Assembly (NCBI RefSeq): GCF_001699815.1
Contig: NZ_MCGB01000056.1
Span: 1-35,945 of the forward strand
Length of the DNA stretch: 35,945 nt
DNA from: Ralstonia pickettii
GTDB taxonomy: Bacteria > Pseudomonadota > Gammaproteobacteria > Burkholderiales > Burkholderiaceae
Reading direction: 5' to 3'
Below the pieces are notes generated by a model that saw nothing but the letters and a program-made list of their open reading frames with translations, made no database searches and was not told the DNA's origin. The translations under genes and the position numbers were made by a program. Positions 1 through 9,098 of the stretch are shown here, piece after piece; the first letter of the stretch is position 1; each line of letters starts with the position of its first letter.

Positions 1-177
1 GGGCTGACGGCAATCCTGTTGGTGACCGGCGTGATGGATCTGCGCGCAATGGCTGCCGTGTCAGCGGCAATCACGCTTGAGCGCCTGGCACCTGCGGGAC
101 AGCGTATGGCCCGCTGCATTGGCGTCGCTGCCATCGGGGCAGGATTGCTCTTGATGCTGCGTGCCGCGTTGCCCTGA
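1..177 (+). CDS. DUF2182 integral membrane protein, C-terminal end (partial)
   Basis: An open frame runs from the first base to a TGA at 175-177 and encodes the last 58 residues of a protein whose start lies outside the window. The segment is hydrophobic and small-residue-rich, with two membrane helices separated by a short charged loop (the ITLERLAP stretch), and ends LRAALP. The spacing of helix, ALxxLE-like loop and helix resembles the C-terminus of DUF2182 proteins, predicted metal-binding integral membrane proteins of unknown role. The family call rests on a short fragment and is tentative; that this is a membrane protein tail is clear. Confidence 0.55.
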   Translation, partial: GLTAILLVTGVMDLRAMAAVSAAITLERLAPAGQRMARCIGVAAIGAGLLLMLRAALP

Positions 178-196
178 GGCGTGCCGAGTACACGCC

Positions 197-538
197 TTAC
201 ATGACGGCGCCAAGTTGCCACGGCACGAACTCGTTGTCGCCCAGACCGTTGAGTTCGCTCTTGGTGCGATCGCCCGAGGCGGTGGCCAGCATCAGCTGAA
301 ACAGCGTCTGGCCGGCTTGCGCAATGCTGAGGCGGCCATCGACGATGCCGCCGCAATCGAAGTCCATGTCCAGCTCCATGTGCCGGAAAAGCGCGCTGTT
401 GGTGGCGAGCTTCAAGGAGCGCACCGGCTTGCAGCCGTAGGTGGACCCCCGGCCCGTTGTGAAGCAGATCAGGTTGGCGCCGCCGACGACCTGGCCGGTA
501 GCCGACACGGGGTCGTAGCCGGGTGTGTCCATGAAGAC
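197..538 (-). pseudogene. Altronate dehydratase (UxaA/GarD family) C-terminal remnant
   Basis: The leftward frame from about 538 to the stop at 197 encodes roughly 113 residues very close to the extreme C-terminus of altronate/galactarate dehydratases: it carries the family's [23 protein letters not shown] and EFVPW signatures. Complete enzymes are near 500 residues, so about three quarters is missing. Similarity stops abruptly at about 538. Upstream codons in the same frame look random, and the tcyP start lies 35 bases away on the other strand. No start codon or ribosome site is placed sensibly for the fragment. I read it as a remnant left by a deletion or rearrangement whose breakpoint is next to tcyP. 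The surviving part has no stop or frameshift, so the event may be recent. Confidence 0.8.
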
Positions 539-572
539 GATTTTCGATCGCTGCGTGCGACACCAAAGCAAC

Positions 573-1961
573 ATGAACCTTCCGCTCTTACTCAATATCG
601 CGACGTTCGTCGTCATCCTGATCGCTCTGGGCCGTGTGAACGCGAGCTGGAGCCTGGCCAAACGTGTGCTGCTGGGCATGATGCTGGGCATCCTGTTCGG
701 ACTGGCGCTGCATCTGATCTATGGCGAAGACAGCGCGACGCTCAAGCTGTCGATCTCGTGGTTCGGCATCGTTGGCGGCGGCTATATCCAGTTACTGCAG
801 ATGATCGTCATGCCGCTCGTGCTGGTGTCAGTGCTGAATTCGGTGGCCAGGCTCAACAGCACGGCGTCGCTCGGCAAGATCAGCGTGCTGACGATCGGCA
901 CGCTGCTGCTTACGACGCTGATCTCCGCGCTGGTCGGCGTGTTCGTCACCCACCTGTTTGGCCTGACGGCGCAAGGGCTGGTGCAGGGCGCGAAGGAAAC
1001 CGCCCGGCTCAGCGCCATCCAGGACAGCTATGTCGGCAAGGTGGCCGACCTGTCGGTGCCGCAACTGGTGCAGTCCTTCATTCCGAAGAACCCGTTTGCC
1101 GAACTGACCGGCGCCAAGCCGACGTCCATCATCGGCGTGGTGATCTTTGCGGCGTTCCTCGGCGTGGCTGCCTTGAACCTGCTCAAGGATGATGCGGTGA
1201 AGGGCGAGCGCGTGCTGACCGCCATCGACACCGCGCAGGCCTGGGTGATGAAGCTGGTGCGGCTCGTCATTCGCCTGACCCCTTACGGCGTGCTGGCGCT
1301 GATGACGAACGTGGTGGCCGTGTCCAACGTGCAGGACATCATCAAGCTCGGCGGTTTCGTCGTGGCGTCTTACCTGGGTCTGGCGATCATGTTCGGCGTG
1401 CATGCCGTGCTGCTCACGCTCAACGGCATCAATCCGCTTCGCTTCTTCCGCAAGGTCTGGCCGGCGCTGTCGTTCGCGTTCACGAGCCGGTCGAGTGCGG
1501 CCACCATTCCGCTGAGCATCGAGGCGCAGACGCGGCGCATCGGCGTGCCGGAGTCGATTGCCAGCTTCGCCGCATCGTTTGGCACGACCATTGGCCAGAA
1601 CGGCTGCGCAGGCCTGTATCCCGCCATGCTGGCAGTGATGGTGGCGCCCACCGTGGGCATCAACCCGTTCGATCCTGTATGGATTGCAACGCTCGTGGCG
1701 GTGGTCACGCTCAGCTCGGTCGGCGTGGCGGGTGTGGGCGGCGGCGCCACGTTTGCAGCGTTGATCGTGCTGCCGGCGATGGGCTTGCCGGTGACGCTCG
1801 TGGCACTGCTGATCTCCATCGAACCGCTGATCGACATGGGCCGTACCGCGCTCAACGTCAACGGCTCGATGACCGCCGGGACGATCACCAGCCAGTTGCT
1901 CGGGCAGACTGATCGCAGTGTCTTCGATGCTGCCTATGACGTGGAGATGGCACACCGCTGA
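573..1961 (+). CDS. tcyP: L-cystine uptake symporter TcyP
   Basis: This 462-residue inner-membrane transporter belongs to the dicarboxylate/amino acid:cation symporter (DAACS) family and is very close to the E. coli L-cystine importer TcyP (YdjN) along its whole length. Recognisable blocks are the N-terminal [23 protein letters not shown], the SFIPKNPFA loop, the serine-rich [15 protein letters not shown] re-entrant loop, [17 protein letters not shown] and the C-terminal substrate-binding segment DMGRTALNV. The ATG at 573 is chosen because it aligns with the family N-terminus; an in-frame ATG at 525 would add 16 unrelated residues. There is no convincing Shine-Dalgarno sequence. The region where a promoter would lie is occupied by the altronate dehydratase remnant, so expression may depend on a promoter created at the junction. 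A strong terminator follows. Confidence 0.93.
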   Translation: MNLPLLLNIATFVVILIALGRVNASWSLAKRVLLGMMLGILFGLALHLIYGEDSATLKLSISWFGIVGGGYIQLLQMIVMPLVLVSVLNSVARLNSTASLGKISVLTIGTLLLTTLISALVGVFVTHLFGLTAQGLVQGAKETARLSAIQDSYVGKVADLSVPQLVQSFIPKNPFAELTGAKPTSIIGVVIFAAFLGVAALNLLKDDAVKGERVLTAIDTAQAWVMKLVRLVIRLTPYGVLALMTNVVAVSNVQDIIKLGGFVVASYLGLAIMFGVHAVLLTLNGINPLRFFRKVWPALSFAFTSRSSAATIPLSIEAQTRRIGVPESIASFAASFGTTIGQNGCAGLYPAMLAVMVAPTVGINPFDPVWIATLVAVVTLSSVGVAGVGGGATFAALIVLPAMGLPVTLVALLISIEPLIDMGRTALNVNGSMTAGTITSQLLGQTDRSVFDAAYDVEMAHR

Positions 1962-1979
1962 TCTGCGCATCGAAATAAG

Positions 1980-2012
1980 AAATGCCGGCCATGGAGTCGG
2001 CATTTTTTTTTT
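1980..2012 (+). terminator. Rho-independent terminator of tcyP
   Basis: An 8-bp perfect stem, AAATGCCG (1980-1987) with CGGCATTT (1998-2005), has a 10-base loop and runs into an uninterrupted T tract ending at 2012. It starts 18 bases after the tcyP stop and also separates tcyP from the convergent pcaQ gene. Confidence 0.9.
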
Positions 2013-2026
2013 GAGCGCAGGGCGGC

Positions 2027-2971
2027 TCAGTCGGGCGTCTGCGCCAGCTCCGTCAGCAGTTCCATGAACGCGCTGGCCAGTTCGCTTGGTGTGACGGCGC
2101 TTCTGCGCAGCAGGCCGACGGGCTCCTTGGTGCCGGACGTGGCAATGTCCAGACGGGCAAGTTGACCATGCGCCAGGTCGTCGCCCGCAGCGCGCTCGGG
2201 GGTGATCCACACCGCATCGGATCGGCATGCCAGCAACCGTGCGACGGACACCGAAAGCGTTTCCGTCACGCCCGCGGGCAAGCGCAGCCCGTGCGTCTGG
2301 AACAGCGCTTCGGTGTGATGGCGCGGCACCGTGCCCGGCGTGGCAATCACCAGCGGGTAGTCCAGCACCGCCTGCAGCGAGGCCGACGCGCCTGGCTGCG
2401 ACAACAGCGGATGCCCGGGCCGGACGACCAGCGCCAGCGGCTCGGCATACAGCAACTCGAACGACAGCCCCTGCATGCGATCCGGCTCGGCCATGCGCCC
2501 GACGATGAAATCGAGTTCGCCGGCCTTGAGTGCAGTCAGCAGCTCGACATTGGTACCGGTGCGCAACCGCACGCCGGCATGCGGGCGCTGGGCGTGCAAA
2601 TGGGCAATCGCCCGGGGCAGCAGGCTGCTGGCCACCGTCGGCAGCGCGCCTACATGCACGACCGGCGCGGATGCGTCCGTCGATCCCATCAGCGCGGCGG
2701 CGGCCGATTCCAGCGCCTGCGTCACGCCGACCGCGTGCCGCAGGAATTGCTCGCCAGCCGCAGTGAGCCGTGCGCCTTGCCGGCCGCGCTCCACGAGCTG
2801 CACGCCGGCCAGCGCCTCCAGTTCACCCAGCGTTTTCGATACCGCCGGCTGGCTCAGATGCAACCGCTCGGCGGCGCGCCGCAGGTTGCGCTCCTGCGCG
2901 ATGGCGACAAAGCAGCTCAGATGGCGAAACCGGATGCGGGACGGCAAATCCGCTGAGAGGGCACTTTCCAT
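2027..2971 (-). CDS. pcaQ: LysR-type regulator of protocatechuate catabolism, PcaQ
   Basis: A 314-residue LysR-family regulator. The N-terminal winged helix-turn-helix spans roughly residues 15-75 (RHLSCFVAIAQE, then RLHLSQPAVSKTL as recognition helix), followed by a linker and a periplasmic-binding-protein-like effector domain to the C-terminus. The HTH is of the PcaQ/GbpR type, and the gene is divergent from pcaHG, the usual place for PcaQ, which in alpha- and beta-proteobacteria activates pca genes in response to pathway intermediates such as beta-carboxy-cis,cis-muconate. The start codon at 2969-2971 overlaps a palindrome (2970-2984), which suggests autoregulation. The name rests on position and HTH character; the effector is not visible in sequence. 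Confidence 0.87.
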   Translation of the reverse strand: MESALSADLPSRIRFRHLSCFVAIAQERNLRRAAERLHLSQPAVSKTLGELEALAGVQLVERGRQGARLTAAGEQFLRHAVGVTQALESAAAALMGSTDASAPVVHVGALPTVASSLLPRAIAHLHAQRPHAGVRLRTGTNVELLTALKAGELDFIVGRMAEPDRMQGLSFELLYAEPLALVVRPGHPLLSQPGASASLQAVLDYPLVIATPGTVPRHHTEALFQTHGLRLPAGVTETLSVSVARLLACRSDAVWITPERAAGDDLAHGQLARLDIATSGTKEPVGLLRRSAVTPSELASAFMELLTELAQTPD

Positions 2972-2998
2972 AACTTGGGGTTATCGATTTTCCGATAA
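2970..2998. promoter_or_regulatory. Two overlapping palindromes, candidate PcaQ operator
   Basis: ATAAC-N5-GTTAT (2970-2984) contains a T-N11-A LysR-type box and resembles the published PcaQ site ATAACC-N4-GGTTAA. It overlaps a second perfect dyad, TTATCG-N6-CGATAA (2981-2998). Both lie between pcaQ and pcaH, the first touching the pcaQ start codon and the second just upstream of the proposed pcaH -35 box. The sequence symmetry is seen; PcaQ binding is inferred. Confidence 0.6.
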
Positions 2999-3813
<815 letters not shown>

Positions 3814-3814
<1 letters not shown>

Positions 3815-4509
3815 TGACCACGACCACACTGCGTGAATCGCTCGAACGTGCGCAGGCAACGGCCATGACGACAACGCCGCCGTTCGCGCATTTCAACGAG
3901 ACCGCATCGCAGACGGGCGGCCCGTACGTGCACATCGGCCTCGCACCGCGCCAGGCCGGCTTCGACATTTACGACAAGGAATTCGGCAGCGTCCTGACCA
4001 CGCCCGCCACGCGCGGCGAACGCATCGCGTTGGAAGGCCGCGTCTACGATGGCTCCGGCTCGCTCGTGCGCGATGTGCTGATCGAGATCTGGCAAGCCAA
4101 CGCGGACGGCAAATACGCCCATCCGGCCGATCGGCAAGACAAACCTGTCGACCCGGCATTCCGCGGCTGGGGCCGCGCCGGCGCCGATTTCGATACGGGC
4201 GTCTATCGCTTCGACACCATCAAGCCGGGCGCCGTGGCCGGCCGCAGCGGGACCACGCAGGCGCCGCACATCTGCATGATCCTGTTTGCGCGCGGCATCA
4301 ACCTTGGCCTGCACACACGCGTGTACTTCAGCGACGAGGCTGCAGCCAACGGCACGGATCCGGTGCTGAACGGCATCGAGTGGGAAGTGCGTCGCAAGAC
4401 GCTGATTGCCCAGCGCAGCGAGTGTAACGGCGAGGTGGTCTACACCTTCGACGTGCGCCTGCAAGACACGCCGGATGGAGGCGCGGAGACGGTCTTCTTC
4501 GATATCTGA
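3814..4509 (+). CDS. pcaG: Protocatechuate 3,4-dioxygenase alpha subunit
   Basis: The 231-residue partner of PcaH in the alpha-beta dioxygenase oligomer. It shares the intradiol fold (LIEIWQANADGKYAHP, RGWGRAGADFDTGVYRF, QAPHICMILFARGINLGLHTRVYF) but lacks the full set of iron ligands, as expected for the alpha chain. SQTGGPYVHIGL near residues 31-42 is the typical alpha-chain beginning. The ATG at 3814 overlaps the pcaH stop as TGATG and has AAGGAG at 3801-3806; an internal ATG at 3865 would give a length closer to the common ~200 residues and cannot be excluded. A 9-bp terminator hairpin follows, closing a two-gene operon. Confidence 0.94.
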
Positions 4510-4533
4510 TCGCCGCATCACATCCAAGAGACC

Positions 4534-4569
4534 ACGCCCGGCAGGTTCACACCGCCGGGCGTTGTTTTT
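4534..4569 (+). terminator. Terminator of pcaHG
   Basis: A perfect 9-bp stem, ACGCCCGGC (4534-4542) with GCCGGGCGT (4554-4562), has an 11-base loop and is followed by TGTTTTT. It lies 24 bases after the pcaG stop. Confidence 0.85.
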
Positions 4570-4654
4570 GATGCAAGCAACACGACTTTCAGCGGGACGT
4601 CATGCGGGCGTCGATAATGGGCGGATCGCCAGCCCGGCGTTTGACGACCCTGCC

Positions 4655-5239
4655 GTGACCCAGCTCACTCTTCCCGGATTCGAAGCCACCCCGCAATTGC
4701 CCGCGCATCGCCTGTTTCTGGCGATCAAGCCTGACGTGGACACCGCCGAGCGCATCGCGCGGCTGATCCAGCAATTGCGGCCCGTCGTGGGCTTCAAGGG
4801 CAAGGCGCTGCGTACGGAGCGCCTGCATGTCACGCTGCATCATCTGGGCGATTTCGTTCATCTGCCGCCTGACGACGTCGTGGGGCGTGTGCGTGCAGCA
4901 GCGGCCGGCCTCGCGTTGCCGGCATTCGATGCCACGTTCAACCAGGTGGTGAGCTTCCATGGCCGGCGCGATCATCGGCCGTTTGTGCTGCTGGGCGATG
5001 AGGGCGTGGGCGGTTTGATGGCGTTTCAGGCGGCGCTGGGCGAGGCGCTCCAGCATGCCGCCGTGCCGGTGCCGCGTGGGCATTTCAAGCCGCACATCAC
5101 GCTGTTGTATGACCGCGGTGGCTTTGCGCCGAAAGCGGTCGAGCCCATCACGTGGACCGTGCGCGAGTTCGTTCTCATCCATAGCTGGCTAGGCAAAACG
5201 CGCTACGACGAACTCGGCCGCTGGGCGCTCAAAGGCTGA
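4655..5239 (+). CDS. thpR: RNA 2',3'-cyclic phosphodiesterase (2'-5' RNA ligase family)
   Basis: A 2H-phosphoesterase superfamily protein (194 residues from the GTG at 4655). The two catalytic HxTx motifs are present: HVTL in the RLHVTLHHLG block about residue 56 and HITL in FKPHITLLY about residue 150. Members hydrolyse 2',3'-cyclic phosphates on RNA and can reverse 2'-5' linkages; the physiological role is uncertain. The GTG start is preferred because it gives the family's usual length and begins just before the conserved PAHRLFLAIKP strand. An ATG at 4571 would start inside the pcaHG terminator T tract with no ribosome site. The gene converges on the DsbA-like gene, with 11 bases between stops. 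Confidence 0.82.
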   Translation: MTQLTLPGFEATPQLPAHRLFLAIKPDVDTAERIARLIQQLRPVVGFKGKALRTERLHVTLHHLGDFVHLPPDDVVGRVRAAAAGLALPAFDATFNQVVSFHGRRDHRPFVLLGDEGVGGLMAFQAALGEALQHAAVPVPRGHFKPHITLLYDRGGFAPKAVEPITWTVREFVLIHSWLGKTRYDELGRWALKG

Positions 5240-5250
5240 GCGCCACGTTG

Positions 5251-5946
5251 TTATGCGCAGCCGTCCGGCCCGCAGACAGGGCCATCGGCTTGGTTCATCG
5301 GGGCAGGCGCGCCGATGTGCTGCGTCAGCGCCTCTGCCCAGGATTCCGGTTTGCCCAGCCACAGGCCAACGTCGATGATGCCCAGTTGGCCATCGGCATC
5401 TTCCAGCGCAAACGTCGGAAAACCCTGACCGCCCACTCGATCGAGCCACTGTCGGCTTTGCGCGATGTGCTGCTGCGTGAGCGCACCGGTTTGCCGCGCG
5501 TATTCCGCATCGAATGCTTCGGGCGATAGGCCGATCTCCGCTGCAAGCTCGCGCAGTACCAGCACATCGGCAATGCGCCGGCCTTCTTCGTAGTGCGCAC
5601 GTTGGACGCGATGGATCATGTCCAGCCCGCGGCCGCCGAGCGCCTGCGCTGCAAGCACGGCGGTAATGGGCGGCTCCGAATCCATCACCGCCGTGGTGTC
5701 GCGCAACAGGCCTTCAAAGTACGTCTCGCCGAACGGCTGGCCGGTCATCTCGGCAATGCGATGGTCGTGCGGCATCACGTAATCGCGCCACTGGGGCGTC
5801 ACTGCACGGCGGTTCGGGCCTGCAAGCATGCCGCCGCCGTGGAAGGCGATCGTGAGGCCGGGCACCGTGCGCGCGGCTTCCACCAGCGGCGCGGCGCCGT
5901 AGCACCAGCCGCACAGCGGGTCGTAGATGTAATGCAACGTCGTCAT
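5251..5946 (-). CDS. DsbA-family thioredoxin-like protein (CGWC motif)
   Basis: A 231-residue thioredoxin-fold protein of the DsbA/FrnE type. The N-terminal strand MTTLHYIYDPLCGWCYG places the redox motif C12-G-W-C15 at the first helix; the helical insertion follows, then the cis-proline loop GFPTF and a C-terminal strand. There is no signal peptide, so it is probably a cytoplasmic dithiol oxidoreductase or isomerase, unlike periplasmic DsbA. A further cysteine pair sits near the extreme C-terminus (VCGPDGCA), an unusual tail that could bind metal or shuttle electrons. The gene lies 25 bases downstream of the exported beta-lactamase-fold gene and is probably co-transcribed with it. The substrate is unknown. 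Confidence 0.85.
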   Translation of the reverse strand: MTTLHYIYDPLCGWCYGAAPLVEAARTVPGLTIAFHGGGMLAGPNRRAVTPQWRDYVMPHDHRIAEMTGQPFGETYFEGLLRDTTAVMDSEPPITAVLAAQALGGRGLDMIHRVQRAHYEEGRRIADVLVLRELAAEIGLSPEAFDAEYARQTGALTQQHIAQSRQWLDRVGGQGFPTFALEDADGQLGIIDVGLWLGKPESWAEALTQHIGAPAPMNQADGPVCGPDGCA

Positions 5947-5971
5947 GTCGATTTCCAGGTTGCAGACCAGC

Positions 5972-6853
5972 TTACTGCGGCCACTTCATTTCGCCCTTGA
6001 TGACCTTGGCGCTCAGCTCCAGCGATGCATCGCCGGCCAGCGTTGGATAGGCCGCGTTCATCGCCTGGATCAGCTCTGCCGAATTGTTGGCCTTGGCGGC
6101 CTGTACCTCGAAGGTTTTCAGGTAATCCGCGGTAAAGCGTACCGCGTCCAGCCCCTTTGGCATTGCACCCGTGAAGTGACCAGGCACCACGGTCGTCGGC
6201 TTGAGCGCTGTGATGTTGTCCAGCGTCTGCAACCAGCCCAGGCGCGATTCGCGCGTCTGCGTGTCGGCCACCCAAACGTGGTCGCCGCTGTTGACCACCA
6301 CGCCGCCGGCCACGGTCTTGATCGACGGAATCCACAGATACGTGCGTGCCGCGTCCGGGCCGTTCAGTCCCTTGATCTCGATGGTGCGGCCTTCCAGCGC
6401 CAGGTGGTCGGCGTGCAGCACATCGGGCAGCACGAGCGCCTTGGGCGCGTTGTCCTTCAGGATCGGGCCCCAATAGGCGAGCTTGCCGTTCATCGAAGCC
6501 TTGATGGCGGCCACGGTCTGCGGTGTGGCCACGATCTTCGCTTTCGGGAAGGCCGCGCGGAAGACATCCAGCCCGAAGTAATAATCCGGATCGCTCTGGC
6601 TGATGTAGACCGTGGTGAGCGTCTTGCCGCTGGCCTTGAGTTTCTGCACGAGGGCTTCCGCATCGCTGCGCTGGAACTGCGCGTCGATCAGGATCGCCTC
6701 GTGTGCGCCGGTGATGATTTCCGACGACACGGGGAAGACGCCCTTGGCGCCGGGATTGTAGACCTCGAGATGTAATGGCGCGGGTGCGGCAGCGTGGGCA
6801 ACAAGGCCGGCGCTGACGAGGCCGGCGGCAAGCAAGGTGCGGAGCAGGGACAT
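5972..6853 (-). CDS. Exported metallo-beta-lactamase-fold protein with degenerate metal motif
   Basis: A 293-residue protein beginning with a clear signal peptide (MSLLRTLLAAGLVSAGLVAHA, cleavage near residues 21-23). The mature part has the beta-lactamase-fold order: strand EAILIDAQF with the family aspartate, the helix-loop position of the first metal motif, VVNSGDHVWVAD, and PGHFTG near the C-terminus. Where hydrolases have HxHxDH, this protein has SQSDPDYYFG, so all three histidines are replaced and only one aspartate remains; the later His in PGHF is kept. A subset of periplasmic proteins of this fold uses an xHxDPDYYFG form of the motif, and here even that His is Gln. Catalysis is therefore uncertain. 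The gene is divergent from the LysR gene at 6963. Confidence 0.82.
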   Translation of the reverse strand: MSLLRTLLAAGLVSAGLVAHAAAPAPLHLEVYNPGAKGVFPVSSEIITGAHEAILIDAQFQRSDAEALVQKLKASGKTLTTVYISQSDPDYYFGLDVFRAAFPKAKIVATPQTVAAIKASMNGKLAYWGPILKDNAPKALVLPDVLHADHLALEGRTIEIKGLNGPDAARTYLWIPSIKTVAGGVVVNSGDHVWVADTQTRESRLGWLQTLDNITALKPTTVVPGHFTGAMPKGLDAVRFTADYLKTFEVQAAKANNSAELIQAMNAAYPTLAGDASLELSAKVIKGEMKWPQ

Positions 6854-6904
6854 CGGGGTTCTCCAGGCGGATGTGATTTCTGCGAAGCCGCTACTGTAGG
6901 TTGC

Positions 6905-6932
6905 TTGATCCGATCAAAAAACCACCTATGAT
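6905..6932 (+). promoter_or_regulatory. LysR-type operator overlapping a promoter
   Basis: TTGATCCGATCAA (6905-6917) is a perfect 5-bp dyad with a T-N11-A core. Its first six bases also serve as a -35 box for TATGAT at 6927-6932 with a 16-base spacer, directed at the LysR gene. A second GATCAA half-site at 6955-6960 abuts the LysR start codon. The layout suggests autorepression and control of the divergent beta-lactamase-fold gene; binding is inferred. Confidence 0.6.
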
Positions 6933-6962
6933 GCGCATATTTGTTTCGCCAATCGATCAAAT

Positions 6963-7865
6963 ATGGATCGCATTACGTCAGCCGAGGTGTTCGTGGCGAT
7001 CGTCGAGCACGGCAGCCTGAGTGCGGCCGCCGAAGGGCTCGACATGTCGCGCGCGATGGTCACGCGTTATCTGGCACAAATGGAGGCATGGTCCGGCGCG
7101 CGGCTGCTGCATCGGACCACGCGCCGCATCGGCCTGACACCCGCCGGCGAGGCCACGCTTGCACGCTGCCGCCAGATGCTGGAAATCGCTTCGCAGATGG
7201 CCGTGTCAGAAGGCCCTGAAGCCGATACGCCGCGCGGGCTACTGCGCATTGCCTGCGCGCAGTCCCTGGCGCAGCAGACGTTGAGCGCGGCGGTGACGGC
7301 CTACCTGCGGCGCTATCCGCAAACGGCGGTCGATCTGGTAGTCGATAACCGCACTATCAACCTCGTGGAAGAGCGCATCGACCTGGCCGTGCGCATTACC
7401 AACGATCTTGACCCGAACCTGATCGCGCGGCCGCTGGGCATGTGCGAATCGGTCGTGGTGGCGGCGCCGTCTTACCTGGCCGCGCATGGCACGCCGCGTC
7501 GCGTACAAGACCTGGCCGTTCACAACTGCCTGACGTATTCGTACTTCGGCAAAAGCCTGTGGAAGTTCACCGAGGCGAAGACGGGTGCGCCGACGGACGT
7601 GCCGGTGGGCGGCAATCTCAGCGCGAATGAATCGATGGTGTTGCTGGCAGCGGCGCGAGAGGGCGCGGGGATTGCGTTGCAGCCGGTGTTTGCTGCCGCG
7701 CCGCTGATCGCCAGCGGGCAACTCGTGCGTTTGTTGCCTGACTACGTGCCGCAGGCGCTGGGCATTCACGGCGTGTACAGCTCGCGCAGGCAGATGCCGT
7801 CGGCGCTGCGGGCCATGCTGGATTTTCTGGTGGACTGGTTTAGGGTGCAGCCGAACGTTACGTGA
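6963..7865 (+). CDS. LysR-family transcriptional regulator
   Basis: A 300-residue regulator with the LysR HTH at residues 1-60 (TSAEVFVAIVEHGSLSAAAEGL, then DMSRAMVTRYLAQME as recognition helix) and a CrgA-like effector domain (PRGLLRIACAQSLAQQ, DLVVDNRTINLVEERIDLAVRI, PVGGNLSANESMVLLAAAREGAGIALQP). This subgroup is common in Burkholderiales and usually controls the divergent neighbour, here the exported beta-lactamase-fold and DsbA-like genes. A palindrome overlapping its promoter supports autoregulation. Its last 8 bases overlap the convergent MFS gene. The inducer is unknown. Confidence 0.9.
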   Translation: MDRITSAEVFVAIVEHGSLSAAAEGLDMSRAMVTRYLAQMEAWSGARLLHRTTRRIGLTPAGEATLARCRQMLEIASQMAVSEGPEADTPRGLLRIACAQSLAQQTLSAAVTAYLRRYPQTAVDLVVDNRTINLVEERIDLAVRITNDLDPNLIARPLGMCESVVVAAPSYLAAHGTPRRVQDLAVHNCLTYSYFGKSLWKFTEAKTGAPTDVPVGGNLSANESMVLLAAAREGAGIALQPVFAAAPLIASGQLVRLLPDYVPQALGIHGVYSSRRQMPSALRAMLDFLVDWFRVQPNVT

Positions 7866-9069
7866 TCCCGGAAGCCTTCCCTCGCATGGCCAACATGCCA
7901 AGCGCCAGCACGCAGAACACCACCCCCGCGTGGAACGTTGCGGCTGCGCCGAGCTTGTCCCACAACAAGCCCGCCAGAACGCTGGCGGCCAACATCGCCA
8001 GTCCGCTCACCAGGTTGAACACGCCGTAAGCGGTGCCGCGCAAGTCGGCCGGTGCGGTGTCGGCGACCATGGTTGCCAGCAAGCCCTGCGTGATGCCCAT
8101 GTGCACGCCCCACAGCGCCACGCCTGCGATGACCACGCTCCAGTGAGCGGACAGGCCAAGCACCACATCGGCGGCAATCAGCACCACCAGCCCAAGCGCG
8201 AGCAGCTTCGTGTGGCTCATGCGGTCTGAGAGCTTGCCGAACGGATATGCCGCGAGTGCATAGACGACGTTCATCGCCACCATGACCAGCGGCACCAGCG
8301 CGACTGGAATGCCGCCTTGCTGTGCCCGCAGGACCAGGAACGCTTCGGAGAACCGTGCGAGCGTGAAGACCGCGCCGATCATCACCACCCACCAGTACGC
8401 GCTGTTCAACCGCTGCAGGTTGTCGCGGCGGATCGGGTTGGTGCGGTGGGCGCCGTTGTGGGTTTGCGGCTCGCGCAGGCCGAACATCAGCAGCGCAACA
8501 GAGAGCAGCCCCGGCACGACGGCCACCCAGAACACGGCACGAAAGTCATTGGCCCAGAGCAGCATCAGCCCGACGGCCAGGAGCGGCCCCAGAAACGCAC
8601 CCACGGTATCGAGCGACTGCCGCAGCCCGAAAGCCGCGCCGCGCAGCGCAGGCGGGGCAATGTCGGCGACCAACGCATCACGCGGCGCCCCGCGGATGCC
8701 CTTGCCGACGCGGTCGAGCAGGCGCGCTGTCAGCACAATGCCGGCCGTGGACGCGATGGCGAACAGAGGTTTGGACAGCGCGCCCAGCGCATAGCCGAAC
8801 ACCGCCAGGCCCTTGCGCTTGCCAAGGTAGTCGCTCAGCGTGCCGGAGAAGATCTTGACGATGAGCGCAGTCGATTCGCCCAGGCCCTCGATCAACCCGA
8901 CTGACAGCGCACTGGCGCCCAGCACCGACACCATGAACAACGGCAGCAGGCTGTGGATCATCTCGGAAGCGATGTCCATCAGCAGGCTGACGCAGCCGAG
9001 CACCCAGATGCCGGCGGGCATCTGGCGCAGGCCGCCGGGCGGCTTGGTGTCGGTTGGAGGGGATGCCAA
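7858..9069 (-). CDS. MFS transporter
   Basis: A 403-residue, 12-helix major facilitator protein. The loop-2/3 signature (GTLSDYLGKRKGLAVFGYALGAL) and its repeat in the second half (YPFGKLSDRMSHTKLLALGL) are clear, with VGKGIRGAPRDALVAD after helix 4. The protein ends shortly after helix 12. The substrate cannot be read from sequence; the GLGESTALIVKIFSG region is shared with a broad group annotated as metabolite or drug exporters. It is the last gene of a leftward run (LysR, HCCA-isomerase-like, PEP-mutase-family, MFS) with only 29 bases from the previous gene, which makes a pathway-linked transporter likely. Its stop overlaps the convergent LysR gene by 8 bases with no terminator between. 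Confidence 0.88.
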   Translation of the reverse strand: MASPPTDTKPPGGLRQMPAGIWVLGCVSLLMDIASEMIHSLLPLFMVSVLGASALSVGLIEGLGESTALIVKIFSGTLSDYLGKRKGLAVFGYALGALSKPLFAIASTAGIVLTARLLDRVGKGIRGAPRDALVADIAPPALRGAAFGLRQSLDTVGAFLGPLLAVGLMLLWANDFRAVFWVAVVPGLLSVALLMFGLREPQTHNGAHRTNPIRRDNLQRLNSAYWWVVMIGAVFTLARFSEAFLVLRAQQGGIPVALVPLVMVAMNVVYALAAYPFGKLSDRMSHTKLLALGLVVLIAADVVLGLSAHWSVVIAGVALWGVHMGITQGLLATMVADTAPADLRGTAYGVFNLVSGLAMLAASVLAGLLWDKLGAAATFHAGVVFCVLALGMLAMRGKASGIT

Positions 9070-9098
9070 GATTGGTTGCGATTGCCCGGCGGCAAGCG

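Noticed and set aside
828-2228. Long leftward open frame (466 codons) across tcyP and part of pcaQ
   Set aside because: It is antisense to two well-supported genes, is rich in His, Arg and Gln as expected of a GC-rich shadow frame, and shows no family features.
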